64,000 nt of DNA. It comes from Gallionellales bacterium GWA2_60_142 (lineage in GTDB: Bacteria; Pseudomonadota; Gammaproteobacteria; Burkholderiales; Gallionellaceae). A program made the position numbers and the translations under genes. The stretch spans positions 1-64,000 of the forward strand of contig MGWR01000021.1 in assembly GCA_001801085.1 (NCBI GenBank), written 5' to 3'. This document shows, in pieces, positions 52,613 to 61,348 of this stretch. The notes under the pieces were generated by a model. That model was not told the DNA's origin, made no database searches, and saw nothing but the letters and a program-made list of their open reading frames with translations. Numbering within the stretch: position 1 is the stretch's first letter; every line of letters starts with the position of its first letter.

Positions 52613-55291
52613 TTGCTCCCCTCCTTTTTTCATCATGTAGCGCAGCGCATCCTGCATGTGCAGGGTGACCGCGACCTGCGCGCGGCGACCGTGTTGTTGC
52701 CGAACTATCATGTCGCGCAGCCGTTGGCACAGGCATTCGGCGAGGCCGCGGGTACTACCGTGCTACTGCCGCGCATGCTCACGCTCACCGACTGGGCGCA
52801 GACCGTCCGGCTCGATACCCCGATACAACCCGACACCCGGCGCATCGCGTCGTTGTACCAAGCGCTGCGCGAGCGCGACTGGTTCGGCGACGCCGACCTG
52901 TGGAGCCTGTCGCGTGAACTGATGGGGCTGATGGATGAGCTGACGCGCCACCATGTCGTGCTGCCCGAATCCGAAGCCGACTTTGCCGCACAACTGACCG
53001 AGGCCTATCGCGCGCGCAGCGGACAGGCGTTACAGTTCGAGGCGCGCGTGGTGCATGAGCTGTGGTACGCGATGACCTCCGGTTCTGAGCTGGATAACGA
53101 ACGCGCCTGGCAGCAGCGACTGGCGCGGCTGGTCGAAGCTGTCGATGGCCCGCTGTATGTGTTGCAGACCTGCAATCTTGCTGCGCCCGAACGACATTTT
53201 TTGCAGGCCTGTCGCGAGCGCGTGCCGGTCGAGGTATTCGACCTGCGCGAGATGGTCGCCGAGTCTTGCGAATGCGCATTGCTGTCGCGCGCGTTGCAGC
53301 GCGACGCGAACAGCGCCGACCTGCGCAGCGATGCATCGTTACTGGAACGGCAGCCGGAAGCGTGGCTGAGCAGCCGCTTGCAACTGTTCGGCGCGCACGG
53401 CCTTGAGCAGGAGGCGCAGGCCGCCGACGTGCAAATCCGCCGCTGGCTGCTCGAAGGCAAGCAATCCATCGCGGTCGTCGTGCAGGACCGGCTGGTCGCG
53501 CGGCGCGCGCGCGCGCTGCTGGAGCGCGCGCAGGTGCAGGTGCGCGACGAGACCGGCTGGACGATGGCGACGCTGTCGGTCAGCACCGCGCTGATGCGCT
53601 GGCTGGAAGCGGTGCAGGGCGATTTCTATTATCAGGACGTGCTCGATCTGCTGAAGTCTCCGTTCCTGTTCGCCGACGCGCCGCCCGCAGAACGCAAGCA
53701 GGCCGCCTACCTGTTCGAGCAACTGGTGCGCAAGCACGGCGCGGTCGCGCAACTGGAGAGCTATATCGAACTGGCCGAGCGCGAGCAGCGCGAACTGGTG
53801 CAGCCGCTGGTGCGCCTGCGCCAAGCGATGCAGGCGCTGCCGAAAAAGAGCGTGCCGTTGGCCGAATGGCTGCATGCATTGAGCGACAGTTTGCAGATAC
53901 TCGGCGTGTCGCAAGGCTGGGCGCAGGATGCGGCGGGACAGCAACTGCTGGGTTCGCTCGGACAATGGGAAGATGAGCTCGGCGACGACAATACGCGCTG
54001 CAACTTCGCCGAATGGCGGCGCTGGCTGGCGCAGCAGCTCGACCTGAACACCTTCCGCGACCTCGGCGTGGAAAGCCCGGTGCTGTTCACCCATCTCGCC
54101 GCGACGCGCTGGCGCAGTTTCGACGCGGTGCTGCTGCTCGGCAGCGACGCGGCGCATCTGCCCGCGCCGGCGAACGCAGGGCAATGGTTCAACGACACGG
54201 TGCGCGCCTCGCTCGGCCTGCCGCTCGCGAGCGCGCAGCAGGCGCAGGTGCGCGACGACCTGTTGGCGTTGCTGGCGCTCAATGAGACCGTGCTGGCGAG
54301 TTGGCAGGCGAGCAAAAACGGCGAACCCAATCTGCTCAGCCCGCATCTGGAGATGCTGCGCGCCTTGCATCTGCTGGCGTATCGAGACGACCTGGCCGCC
54401 GATGAACTGGGCGATCTGCTCGCGCAAGCCAAGGTGCAAGGCGAGGCGTTCGCGCTGCCGCCTGCGGGCGAAATGCCGCGACCTGCGGTGCTGCCGGAAC
54501 TGGTTCCGCAGCGTGTCTCGCCGTCCGGCTACAACAGCCTGGTCGCCTGCCCGTACCAGTTTTACGCGCGCCACATGCTGCGCCTGAACGAACTCGACGA
54601 GGTGCGCGAAGAGCTCGATAAGCGCGACTACGGCACCTGGGTGCATGCGGCGTTGCAGCGTTTTCACGACGAATTCAAATCGCTGCTGGAGCATGAGCGC
54701 GACGTTGCCGAAGCAGCGCTGCGCCGCATCAGCGCGGAGGTATTCGCCGGAGCGCTGGCGCATGACTATCTGGCGCAGGCCTGGCTGCTGCGCTGGCAGG
54801 CGCAGATACCTGCCTATATCGACTGGCAGTTAGCCAACGAGCGTGCAGGCTGGCGCTATTCCGGGGCTGAAACGGAATTCGAGATCGGCGTGATGGAGAA
54901 TCTGACATTGCGCGGACGCATCGACCGTATCGACTACCAGAGCGAGGACATGGAAGTGCTGCGCGTGCTGGATTACAAGACGCAGGCGGTCGCACCGTTG
55001 CGCAACAAACTGAAAGAGCCCGGCGAAGATGTGCAACTGGCCTGTTATGCATTCGACCTCCACGCGAGCGAAGCCGCCTTCGTCGCGCTGGACGGCGGCA
55101 AGGTCGATGCGGTGACGCCGCCGCAAGACATCGCCGAACTGGCGCGACTGAACATCGAGCGGCTGAAGAGCGTGTTCGAACGCATGCATCAGGGGGTGGC
55201 GCTGCCCGCACACGGCGCGGAATCGGTGTGCGGCTATTGCGAAATGCGCGGCCTGTGCCGCCATGGACAGTGGGAGGAGGCGCATGGATAA
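52613..55291 (+). CDS. addB: AddB-like nuclease subunit of the helicase-nuclease
   Basis: An 892-aa subunit that processes double-strand ends for recombination together with AddA. The N-terminal helicase-like part lacks a Walker A motif. The C-terminal nuclease shows VACPYQFYARHML (first Fe-S Cys), GTWVHAALQRFHDEF, GRIDRID and VLDYKT (PD-(D/E)xK), then CGYCEMRGLC, giving the C...CxxCx5C cluster of AddB/Cas4-type nucleases. The start is TTG 52613 with GAGGAA upstream. It overlaps addA by 8 bases. Confidence 0.88.
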   Translation: MLPSFFHHVAQRILHVQGDRDLRAATVLLPNYHVAQPLAQAFGEAAGTTVLLPRMLTLTDWAQTVRLDTPIQPDTRRIASLYQALRERDWFGDADLWSLSRELMGLMDELTRHHVVLPESEADFAAQLTEAYRARSGQALQFEARVVHELWYAMTSGSELDNERAWQQRLARLVEAVDGPLYVLQTCNLAAPERHFLQACRERVPVEVFDLREMVAESCECALLSRALQRDANSADLRSDASLLERQPEAWLSSRLQLFGAHGLEQEAQAADVQIRRWLLEGKQSIAVVVQDRLVARRARALLERAQVQVRDETGWTMATLSVSTALMRWLEAVQGDFYYQDVLDLLKSPFLFADAPPAERKQAAYLFEQLVRKHGAVAQLESYIELAEREQRELVQPLVRLRQAMQALPKKSVPLAEWLHALSDSLQILGVSQGWAQDAAGQQLLGSLGQWEDELGDDNTRCNFAEWRRWLAQQLDLNTFRDLGVESPVLFTHLAATRWRSFDAVLLLGSDAAHLPAPANAGQWFNDTVRASLGLPLASAQQAQVRDDLLALLALNETVLASWQASKNGEPNLLSPHLEMLRALHLLAYRDDLAADELGDLLAQAKVQGEAFALPPAGEMPRPAVLPELVPQRVSPSGYNSLVACPYQFYARHMLRLNELDEVREELDKRDYGTWVHAALQRFHDEFKSLLEHERDVAEAALRRISAEVFAGALAHDYLAQAWLLRWQAQIPAYIDWQLANERAGWRYSGAETEFEIGVMENLTLRGRIDRIDYQSEDMEVLRVLDYKTQAVAPLRNKLKEPGEDVQLACYAFDLHASEAAFVALDGGKVDAVTPPQDIAELARLNIERLKSVFERMHQGVALPAHGAESVCGYCEMRGLCRHGQWEEAHG

Positions 55292-58200
55292 CCGCGCCGC
55301 GCTCGACCCCAAGAATAGTGTCGTCGTCGAGGCCTGCGCCGGCAGCGGCAAGACCTGGCTGCTGGTGTCGCGCGTCGTGCGCCTGTTGCTGGCCGGCGTG
55401 CCGCCCGGCGAGATACTGGCGATCACTTTCACGCGCAAGGCCGCGCAGGAGATGCAGGCGCGGCTGCGCGATTGGCTGTACGAGTTGGCCTCCGAGGACG
55501 ACGACCATGTGCGCGGATTCCTGCGCCATCGCGAAGTGGACGAGGCCGACATCGAGCGCCTGCTGCCGCGCGCGCGCAGCCTGTACCAACAGTTTTTGCT
55601 GGCGCAGCCCAACATCACCATCAGCACCTTCCACGGCTGGTTCATGCAGGTGTTGCAGCGCGCGCCGCTGAACGCCGGTATGGCCGGCGGCGTGCAACTG
55701 GTGGAGCAGACTTCCGCATTGCGCGACGAGGCCTGGAAGACGATGCTCGACAAGCTGCACAGCCATCCCGATTCGCCGGAGGCGCAGAGCATGCTGGCGC
55801 TGTTCGCCGAGCTGGGGCTCTCCAGTACCGAGCAGCTGCTGTTCAACTTTCTCGCCAAGCGCAGCGAGTGGTGGGCCTACAGCACGGGGCAAGGCGATCC
55901 GCTGGCGTTCGCGCTGGACAGCCTGCGCGCCGAGCTCGGCGTGGACATGGCGTTCGACCCGGTCGAGGACTGGGGCATGTGCGGCAACAACGAAGAGAGC
56001 TTCTTCGCGTTTGCTCGCCAGCTCGCGGCCAGCGGCACCGAGACGCAGCAGAAGAACGCCTCCGAGCTGGAACGCGCGTGGACCGACTCGGAACCTGAGG
56101 TGCGATTCGATGCGGTGTCGCCGCTGCTGTACACCAAGGCGGGCGAGCCGCGCAGCCTGAAGCCGACCAAGAAGCAGCAGGCGGAGGCGTTTCTACTGAC
56201 GCGCGAGTCGCTGTTTGCCAGCTTGCAGGAGGCGCGCGACACGCTGGCCGAGCAGCAGGCCTACCGCATGAACGAGCACGCGTTGCGCTGCGGCGTCGCG
56301 TTGCTGGACAGCTATCAGGCGCTGAAGCAGCGCCAGCAGATGCTGGACTTCGGCGATCTGGAATGGCGCGTATGCCAGTTGCTGAACGACAGCGACCACG
56401 CCGAATACCTGCAATACAAGCTCGACAGCCGTTACAGCCATGTGCTGCTGGACGAGTTTCAGGACACCAACCCGCTGCAATGGCAGATATTGCAGTCATG
56501 GTTCGCCGCCGCCGACGCGGTGGACTCGCGCCCGACGGTGTTCGTCGTCGGCGACCCGAAGCAGTCGATCTACCGTTTTCGCCGCGCCGACGCGCGGCTG
56601 TTCGGCGTCGTGCGCGAGTTTTTGCAACAGCATTACGGCGCGCACCACCTGACGCAGAACATGACGCGTCGCAACGCGCCTGCGGTGCTGGACGCGGTCA
56701 ACGGTGTGTTCGACGGATTGCCGGAATACGAGGGGTTCGAACGGCACGGCGCGCATCAGGTTGAGCTGCCGGGCTATGTCGAAGTGCTGCCGCTGTGCGC
56801 GATGCCGGAGTCCGAAAAAGAAGCCGAGGGCGGCGCGCTGACGTTGCGCGACCCGCTGACCGAGCCGCGCGACGAGCGCGAAGAAAGCGCGCGCGAACTG
56901 GAGGCGCAGCAGTTCGCCGCGAAGGTCAGAGAGATCGTCGGCAACTGGCAGGTCAACGACGAAGGCGAGATACGCCCTGCGCAATACGCAGACATCATGG
57001 TGCTGGTGCGCCGTCGCACCCATTTGAAGATTTACGAACACGCACTGCGTCAGCGCGGCATCCCCTGCCTCACCTCGCGCCGCGGCGGCCTGCTGGAGAC
57101 GCTGGAGGCGTCCGACATCCAGGCGCTGCTGACCTTTCTGATCACGCCGTTTGCCGATCTGCAACTCGCGCATGCGCTGCGCACGCCGATGTTCTCCTGT
57201 AGCGACGAGGATTTGATGGCGCTGGCGAAAATCCCCCCCGCCCCCCCTTTGGCAAAGGGGGGAGAACAAGCGGCAGTGGAAGGCTCATCGCTTCCCCCCT
57301 TGGTAAAAGGGGGGGCAGGGGGGATTCGCAGTTGGTGGTTGCGCCTGCAACAGCTTGTAACCAGCGGCGAGGCTACCTCTCATCTGCAACGCGCCCATCG
57401 TTTGCTGCAAGGCTGGTTGAGGCTCGCCGACAAGCTGCCGGTGCACGACCTGCTCGACCGCATCTATTTCGAGGGCGACGTGCAGAGCCGTTATGCCGCA
57501 GCCGTGCCGGAGGCGATGCGCGCGACCGTGCTGGCGAACTTGCAGGCCTTCATCGAGATCGCGCTGAACGTCGATGCCGGGCGCTATCCCAGTCTGCCCG
57601 GATTCCTGCGCGAACTGGCCGAGTTGCGCCGTGCGGACGACAGCGAGTCGCCCGACGAGGGAAAAGTCGCGCATGCCGGCAACGCGCTGCGCATCTACAC
57701 GGTGCACGAGTCCAAGGGGCTGGAAGCGCCCATCGTCTGGTTGCTGGACACGAACGCCAAGCCGCCCGTGGACAAGGGCTACGACGTGCTGCTGGACTGG
57801 CCGACCGCGAGCGCGCGTCCCGCGCATTTCTCGCTGTACGGCGACAAAGCCAGCCGCGGCCCGACGCGCGAGCGCTACTTCGAACAGGAGGCGCAACTCG
57901 CCCAACGCGAAGACCTGAACTTGCTGTATGTCGCGATGACGCGCGCGAAGCAGGCGCTGCTGGTCAGTGGCAACGGCGAGCGCATCGAAGGCATGTGGTA
58001 CGACCGCATCACGAATGCGCAACCGCAAGCGGGCGAGAATCCGCTGCTGGCGGTATCCGCGGCTCCTGTACGTCATGCTGCAATCGGAGCCGCTGCAGCG
58101 GTCGATATCCGTCTGACGCAGCCGCTGCCGACCGGATCGCGCAAGGCCGCGACTAGTGCGCAGCAGCAGCGTGGCATCTGGCTGCATGCATTGCTACAGC

Positions 58201-58592
58201 ATCTGCTGCCGCCCGCCGAGGCTGCGGTCGAGGCCGAACTGTGCCAGCGCTGCGGAATTCCCGAGGCTGAATTCGACGCGCTGCTGGAACAGGCGCAAAG
58301 CCTGCTTGCGCAGCCGCATCTGCAGTGTTATTTCGATCCGCTGCATTACCGCATCGCCTGCAATGAGATGCCCTACGTAGACGCGCAAGGCGAACTCAAG
58401 CGCATCGACCGACTGGTCGAGTTCGACAGCGAGGTGTGGGTACTGGACTACAAGCTGGGCGACAGCGGCGATGTGGTGCGACATCGAGCGCAGATGCAGG
58501 GATACCGCGACGCGATGCGAACGGTGTATGCGGGCAGGCCGGTGCGCTGCGCGCTGGTGTTCGCGGATGGAACATTGCAGGAGATGGAGTAA
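55284..58592 (+). CDS. addA: AddA-like UvrD helicase-nuclease with in-frame repeat insert
   Basis: A 1102-aa SF1 helicase/nuclease. Helicase motifs: ACAGSGKTWLL (Walker A near 25), ITFTRKAAQEMQ, LLDEFQDTNPLQW, VVGDPKQSIYRFRRAD, TVHESKGLEAPIVWL, LLYVAMTRAKQALL. The C-terminal nuclease has GIWLHALLQ and RIDRLVEF with VWVLDYKLG. ATG 55284 follows GGGAGGAGG. Residues about 650-681 (IPPAPPLAKGG... PPLVKGGAGGIR) are encoded by an inverted repeat and have no counterpart in the family; the frame is kept. Confidence 0.9.
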   Translation: MDNRAALDPKNSVVVEACAGSGKTWLLVSRVVRLLLAGVPPGEILAITFTRKAAQEMQARLRDWLYELASEDDDHVRGFLRHREVDEADIERLLPRARSLYQQFLLAQPNITISTFHGWFMQVLQRAPLNAGMAGGVQLVEQTSALRDEAWKTMLDKLHSHPDSPEAQSMLALFAELGLSSTEQLLFNFLAKRSEWWAYSTGQGDPLAFALDSLRAELGVDMAFDPVEDWGMCGNNEESFFAFARQLAASGTETQQKNASELERAWTDSEPEVRFDAVSPLLYTKAGEPRSLKPTKKQQAEAFLLTRESLFASLQEARDTLAEQQAYRMNEHALRCGVALLDSYQALKQRQQMLDFGDLEWRVCQLLNDSDHAEYLQYKLDSRYSHVLLDEFQDTNPLQWQILQSWFAAADAVDSRPTVFVVGDPKQSIYRFRRADARLFGVVREFLQQHYGAHHLTQNMTRRNAPAVLDAVNGVFDGLPEYEGFERHGAHQVELPGYVEVLPLCAMPESEKEAEGGALTLRDPLTEPRDEREESARELEAQQFAAKVREIVGNWQVNDEGEIRPAQYADIMVLVRRRTHLKIYEHALRQRGIPCLTSRRGGLLETLEASDIQALLTFLITPFADLQLAHALRTPMFSCSDEDLMALAKIPPAPPLAKGGEQAAVEGSSLPPLVKGGAGGIRSWWLRLQQLVTSGEATSHLQRAHRLLQGWLRLADKLPVHDLLDRIYFEGDVQSRYAAAVPEAMRATVLANLQAFIEIALNVDAGRYPSLPGFLRELAELRRADDSESPDEGKVAHAGNALRIYTVHESKGLEAPIVWLLDTNAKPPVDKGYDVLLDWPTASARPAHFSLYGDKASRGPTRERYFEQEAQLAQREDLNLLYVAMTRAKQALLVSGNGERIEGMWYDRITNAQPQAGENPLLAVSAAPVRHAAIGAAAAVDIRLTQPLPTGSRKAATSAQQQRGIWLHALLQHLLPPAEAAVEAELCQRCGIPEAEFDALLEQAQSLLAQPHLQCYFDPLHYRIACNEMPYVDAQGELKRIDRLVEFDSEVWVLDYKLGDSGDVVRHRAQMQGYRDAMRTVYAGRPVRCALVFADGTLQEME
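57230..57325. repeat. 96-bp palindromic repeat inserted in frame in addA
   Basis: Facing arms AATCCCCCCCGCCCCCCCTTT (57230-57250) and AAAGGGGGGGCAGGGGGGATT (57306-57325), each with an inner mini-hairpin (CCCCCCTTT-GGC-AAAGGGGGG). Length is 32 codons, so the reading frame is not disturbed. The same unit type occurs in non-coding DNA at 22.25 kb. Confidence 0.85.
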
Positions 58593-58621
58593 GTATGAAA
58601 CTGAGACTAGTCGCGATGCTG

Positions 58622-58807
58622 GCTCGTCTTCGAGTTCCTTAAGGCGCGCCATCAGGGATGCGTCCATGCCGCCAAGTTTGCTGCGCCATTTGTAAACGTG
58701 GCGGAACTGATGCCGTGTTCCCGGCAGAGCTCGGGAACCGGGCTGCCGGCCTCCGCTTGCTTGAGTACGGCAATGATCTGGCTGTCTGAAAATCGTGATG
58801 TCTTCAT
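58622..58807 (-). pseudogene. IS3-family transposase OrfA fragment, frameshifted
   Basis: From ATG 58807 (AGGAGTTTT upstream) the minus strand reads MKTSRFSDSQIIAVLKQAEAG, then PVPELCREHGISSATF, the HTH start of an IS3-group OrfA. One base is then missing (TTTACAAATGG for TTCTACAAATGG), and the other frame continues KWRSKLGGMDASLMARLKELEDE. Similarity stops near 58622. No OrfB is present; the remnant is dead. Confidence 0.8.
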
Positions 58808-59052
58808 GTAAAACTCCTCGCTTCCTAATTGAGAAAATTCTACTTTTAACTGCGGCTAATTTCAGGGGGGATTACCGTTTCACCTCGCTGAGTGAAGTTG
58901 CGCGCAATCTGGAGGAATATCTCAGCGAATTCGCACAATCCAAAACAGCGCCTAACGAAGAGCAACATCAGCGAATCCAGGAAAAGTTGAACGAACTTTT
59001 TCAAGTGGATATACGCAGGGAAGATATAAGGCGGCTTGGGGGCGAAGATTGA
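58808..59052 (+). pseudogene. Truncated small gene next to the IS end
   Basis: The track ORF from 58795 begins inside IS-derived sequence (58808-58875 contains the likely IS end, GAGAAAATTCTACTTTTAACTGCGG). Only the part from about 58870, RFTSLSEVARNLEEYLSEFAQSK and VDIRREDIRRLGGED, looks like a former helical protein; its true start is lost. It may be an accidental fusion and not expressed. Family not recognised. Confidence 0.4.
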
Positions 59053-59096
59053 GACCGAACGGTAATGCCACGCGCTTTTCCTCTTTATGGCAGAAA

Positions 59097-59128
59097 CAAA
59101 AAAGGCCGACGGTTAAGTCGGCCTTTTG
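59097..59128 (-). terminator. Terminator after hppA
   Basis: On the minus strand AAAAGGCCGAC-TTAACC-GTCGGCCTTTTTT: a perfect 9-10-bp stem with a T-run, 22 bases after the hppA stop. It can also act on the opposite strand. Confidence 0.88.
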
Positions 59129-59149
59129 TACTGCAACGAACTATAAAAT

Positions 59150-61186
59150 TTACAGCAACGGCACGATCATCAGTGCGACGATGTTGATGATCTTGATCAG
59201 CGGGTTCACCGCCGGGCCGGCGGTGTCCTTGTAGGGATCGCCCACGGTGTCGCCTGTCACGGCGGCCTTGTGCGCTTCCGAGCCCTTGCCGCCGTAGTTG
59301 CCTTCCTCGATGTACTTCTTCGCGTTGTCCCATGCGCCGCCGCCGGTGGTCATCGAGATCGCGACGAAGATGCCGGTGATGATCGTGCCGACCAGCACGC
59401 CGCCCAGCGCCTGAGCGCCCAGCGTCAGGCCGACGATCACCGGCACGGCGACCGGCAGCAGCGAGGGTACGATCATTTCGCGGATCGCGGCCTTGGTCAG
59501 CATGTCGACGCAGGTGCCGTATTCCGGTTTGGCTGTGCCTTCCATGATGCCGGGGATTTCCTTGAACTGGCGGCGCACTTCGACGACCACCGAGCCCGCT
59601 GCGCGGCCGACCGCTTCCATGCCCATCGCGGCGAACAGGTAGGGCACCATGCCACCGATGAACAGGCCGATGATGACCATGTGGTTGGACAGGTCGAAGG
59701 TCAGCGCCGGGCCGCCGTGTGCACTGAGCGCATGCGTGTAATCGGCGAACAGCACCAGTGCCGCCAAGCCGGCGGAGCCGATCGCATAGCCCTTGGTCAC
59801 CGCCTTGGTGGTGTTGCCGACCGCGTCGAGAGGGTCGGTGATGTTGCGGATGCTCTCGTCCAGACCGGCCATTTCGGCGATGCCGCCGGCGTTGTCGGTG
59901 ATCGGGCCGTAGGCGTCGAGTGCCACGATGATGCCGGCCATTGACAGCATCGAGGTCGCGGCGATGGCGATGCCGTACAGGCCGCCCAGTTCGAATGCGC
60001 CCCAGATCGACAGACACACCGCCAGCACCGGCGCGGCGGTGGACTTCATCGACACGCCCAGGCCCGCGATGACGTTGGTGCCGTGGCCGGTGGTGGAGGC
60101 CTGCGCGATGTGGCGCACCGGGCTGAATTCGGTGGCGGTGTAATACTCGGTGATCCAAACCATCGCCGCGGTCAGCGCGAGGCCGATCAGCGAGGCCAGA
60201 TACAGGTTCATCGACGAGACCAGCATGCCGTCTATCATCACGCCGTCGCCGAGTATCCAGGTGGTCACCGGGTAGAACGCGACGATAGCCAGCACGCCGG
60301 AGACGATCAGGCCGCGATACAGCGCGTTCATGATCTTGCCGCCTTCGCGCGCCTTGACGAAGAAGGTGCCGATGATGGAGGCGATGATGGACACGCCGCC
60401 CAGCACCAGCGGATAGATCACCGCCTCGGGCGAACCGGTGATGAGCAGACCGCCCAGCACCATGGTCGCGATGATGGTCACCGCGTAGGTCTCGAACAGG
60501 TCGGCCGCCATGCCTGCGCAGTCGCCGACGTTGTCGCCCACGTTGTCCGCGATCACCGCTGGGTTGCGCGGGTCGTCCTCGGGAATGCCGGCTTCGACCT
60601 TGCCGACCAGATCGGCGCCGACGTCTGCGCCCTTGGTGAAGATGCCGCCGCCGAGACGGGCGAAGATGGAGATCAGCGAACCGCCGAAGGCCAGGCCGAC
60701 TAGCGCATGTGTGGCTTCAGCGGTGGTGGTGCCGACCATCAGCGAGAGGAAGGCGTAATAGCCGGCCACGCCCAGCAGGCCTAGGCCGACTACCAGCATG
60801 CCGGTAATCGCGCCGCCCTTGAACGCGACATTCAGCGCGGCATTGAGTCCGTTGCTGGCAGCCTGCGCGGTGCGAATGTTGGCACGCACCGAGACGTTCA
60901 TGCCGATATAGCCGGTCAGTCCGGATAGTACTGCACCGAGTATGAAACCGAGCGCCGTTTGCCAGCCCAGCGCCAGCAGGATGGCGACCAGCAGGATCGC
61001 GCCGACGATGGCGATGGTGGTGTACTGCCGGTTCAGGTAGGCCTGCGCACCTTCCTGCACGGCGGCGGCGATCTCCCGCATTCGGTCGTTGCCGGTCGGC
61101 AGCGCGAGTATCCATTTGATTGAGAATGCGCCATAGAGTATGGCGACGATGGCGCAGAACAGTGCAAATCCGAGACCAGCTGACAT
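59150..61186 (-). CDS. hppA: Membrane proton-translocating pyrophosphatase, K+-independent type
   Basis: A 678-aa integral pump with about sixteen helices that couples PPi hydrolysis to H+ transport. Seen: [48 protein letters not shown] (catalytic acidic loop), [35 protein letters not shown]. The Lys in NTTKAVTKG occupies the position where K+-dependent enzymes have Ala, so it is a K+-independent H+ pump. ATG 61186 is preferred since GGAGGGAAAC lies just before it. It likely supports energy conservation at low ATP yield, as useful in a chemolithotroph. Confidence 0.95.
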   Translation of the reverse strand: MSAGLGFALFCAIVAILYGAFSIKWILALPTGNDRMREIAAAVQEGAQAYLNRQYTTIAIVGAILLVAILLALGWQTALGFILGAVLSGLTGYIGMNVSVRANIRTAQAASNGLNAALNVAFKGGAITGMLVVGLGLLGVAGYYAFLSLMVGTTTAEATHALVGLAFGGSLISIFARLGGGIFTKGADVGADLVGKVEAGIPEDDPRNPAVIADNVGDNVGDCAGMAADLFETYAVTIIATMVLGGLLITGSPEAVIYPLVLGGVSIIASIIGTFFVKAREGGKIMNALYRGLIVSGVLAIVAFYPVTTWILGDGVMIDGMLVSSMNLYLASLIGLALTAAMVWITEYYTATEFSPVRHIAQASTTGHGTNVIAGLGVSMKSTAAPVLAVCLSIWGAFELGGLYGIAIAATSMLSMAGIIVALDAYGPITDNAGGIAEMAGLDESIRNITDPLDAVGNTTKAVTKGYAIGSAGLAALVLFADYTHALSAHGGPALTFDLSNHMVIIGLFIGGMVPYLFAAMGMEAVGRAAGSVVVEVRRQFKEIPGIMEGTAKPEYGTCVDMLTKAAIREMIVPSLLPVAVPVIVGLTLGAQALGGVLVGTIITGIFVAISMTTGGGAWDNAKKYIEEGNYGGKGSEAHKAAVTGDTVGDPYKDTAGPAVNPLIKIINIVALMIVPLL

Positions 61187-61348
61187 GTTTCCCTCCATTA
61201 GGTTGATACCGACAGGACTTTCGTATCATGGTGATCGGGATATCCCGACCATAATTTCATGATAGCAATCATGCCGTGATTCGTCGCGGGGAATTTTGCC
61301 GGCGGAGACTAGGATTTTTCCGAGAGGTGCGATGCGCTATTCCCTTGC

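Noticed and set aside
53339-54763. 474-aa minus-strand ORF opposite addB
   Set aside because: Antisense shadow without motifs; AddB cluster and nuclease motifs lie on the plus strand.
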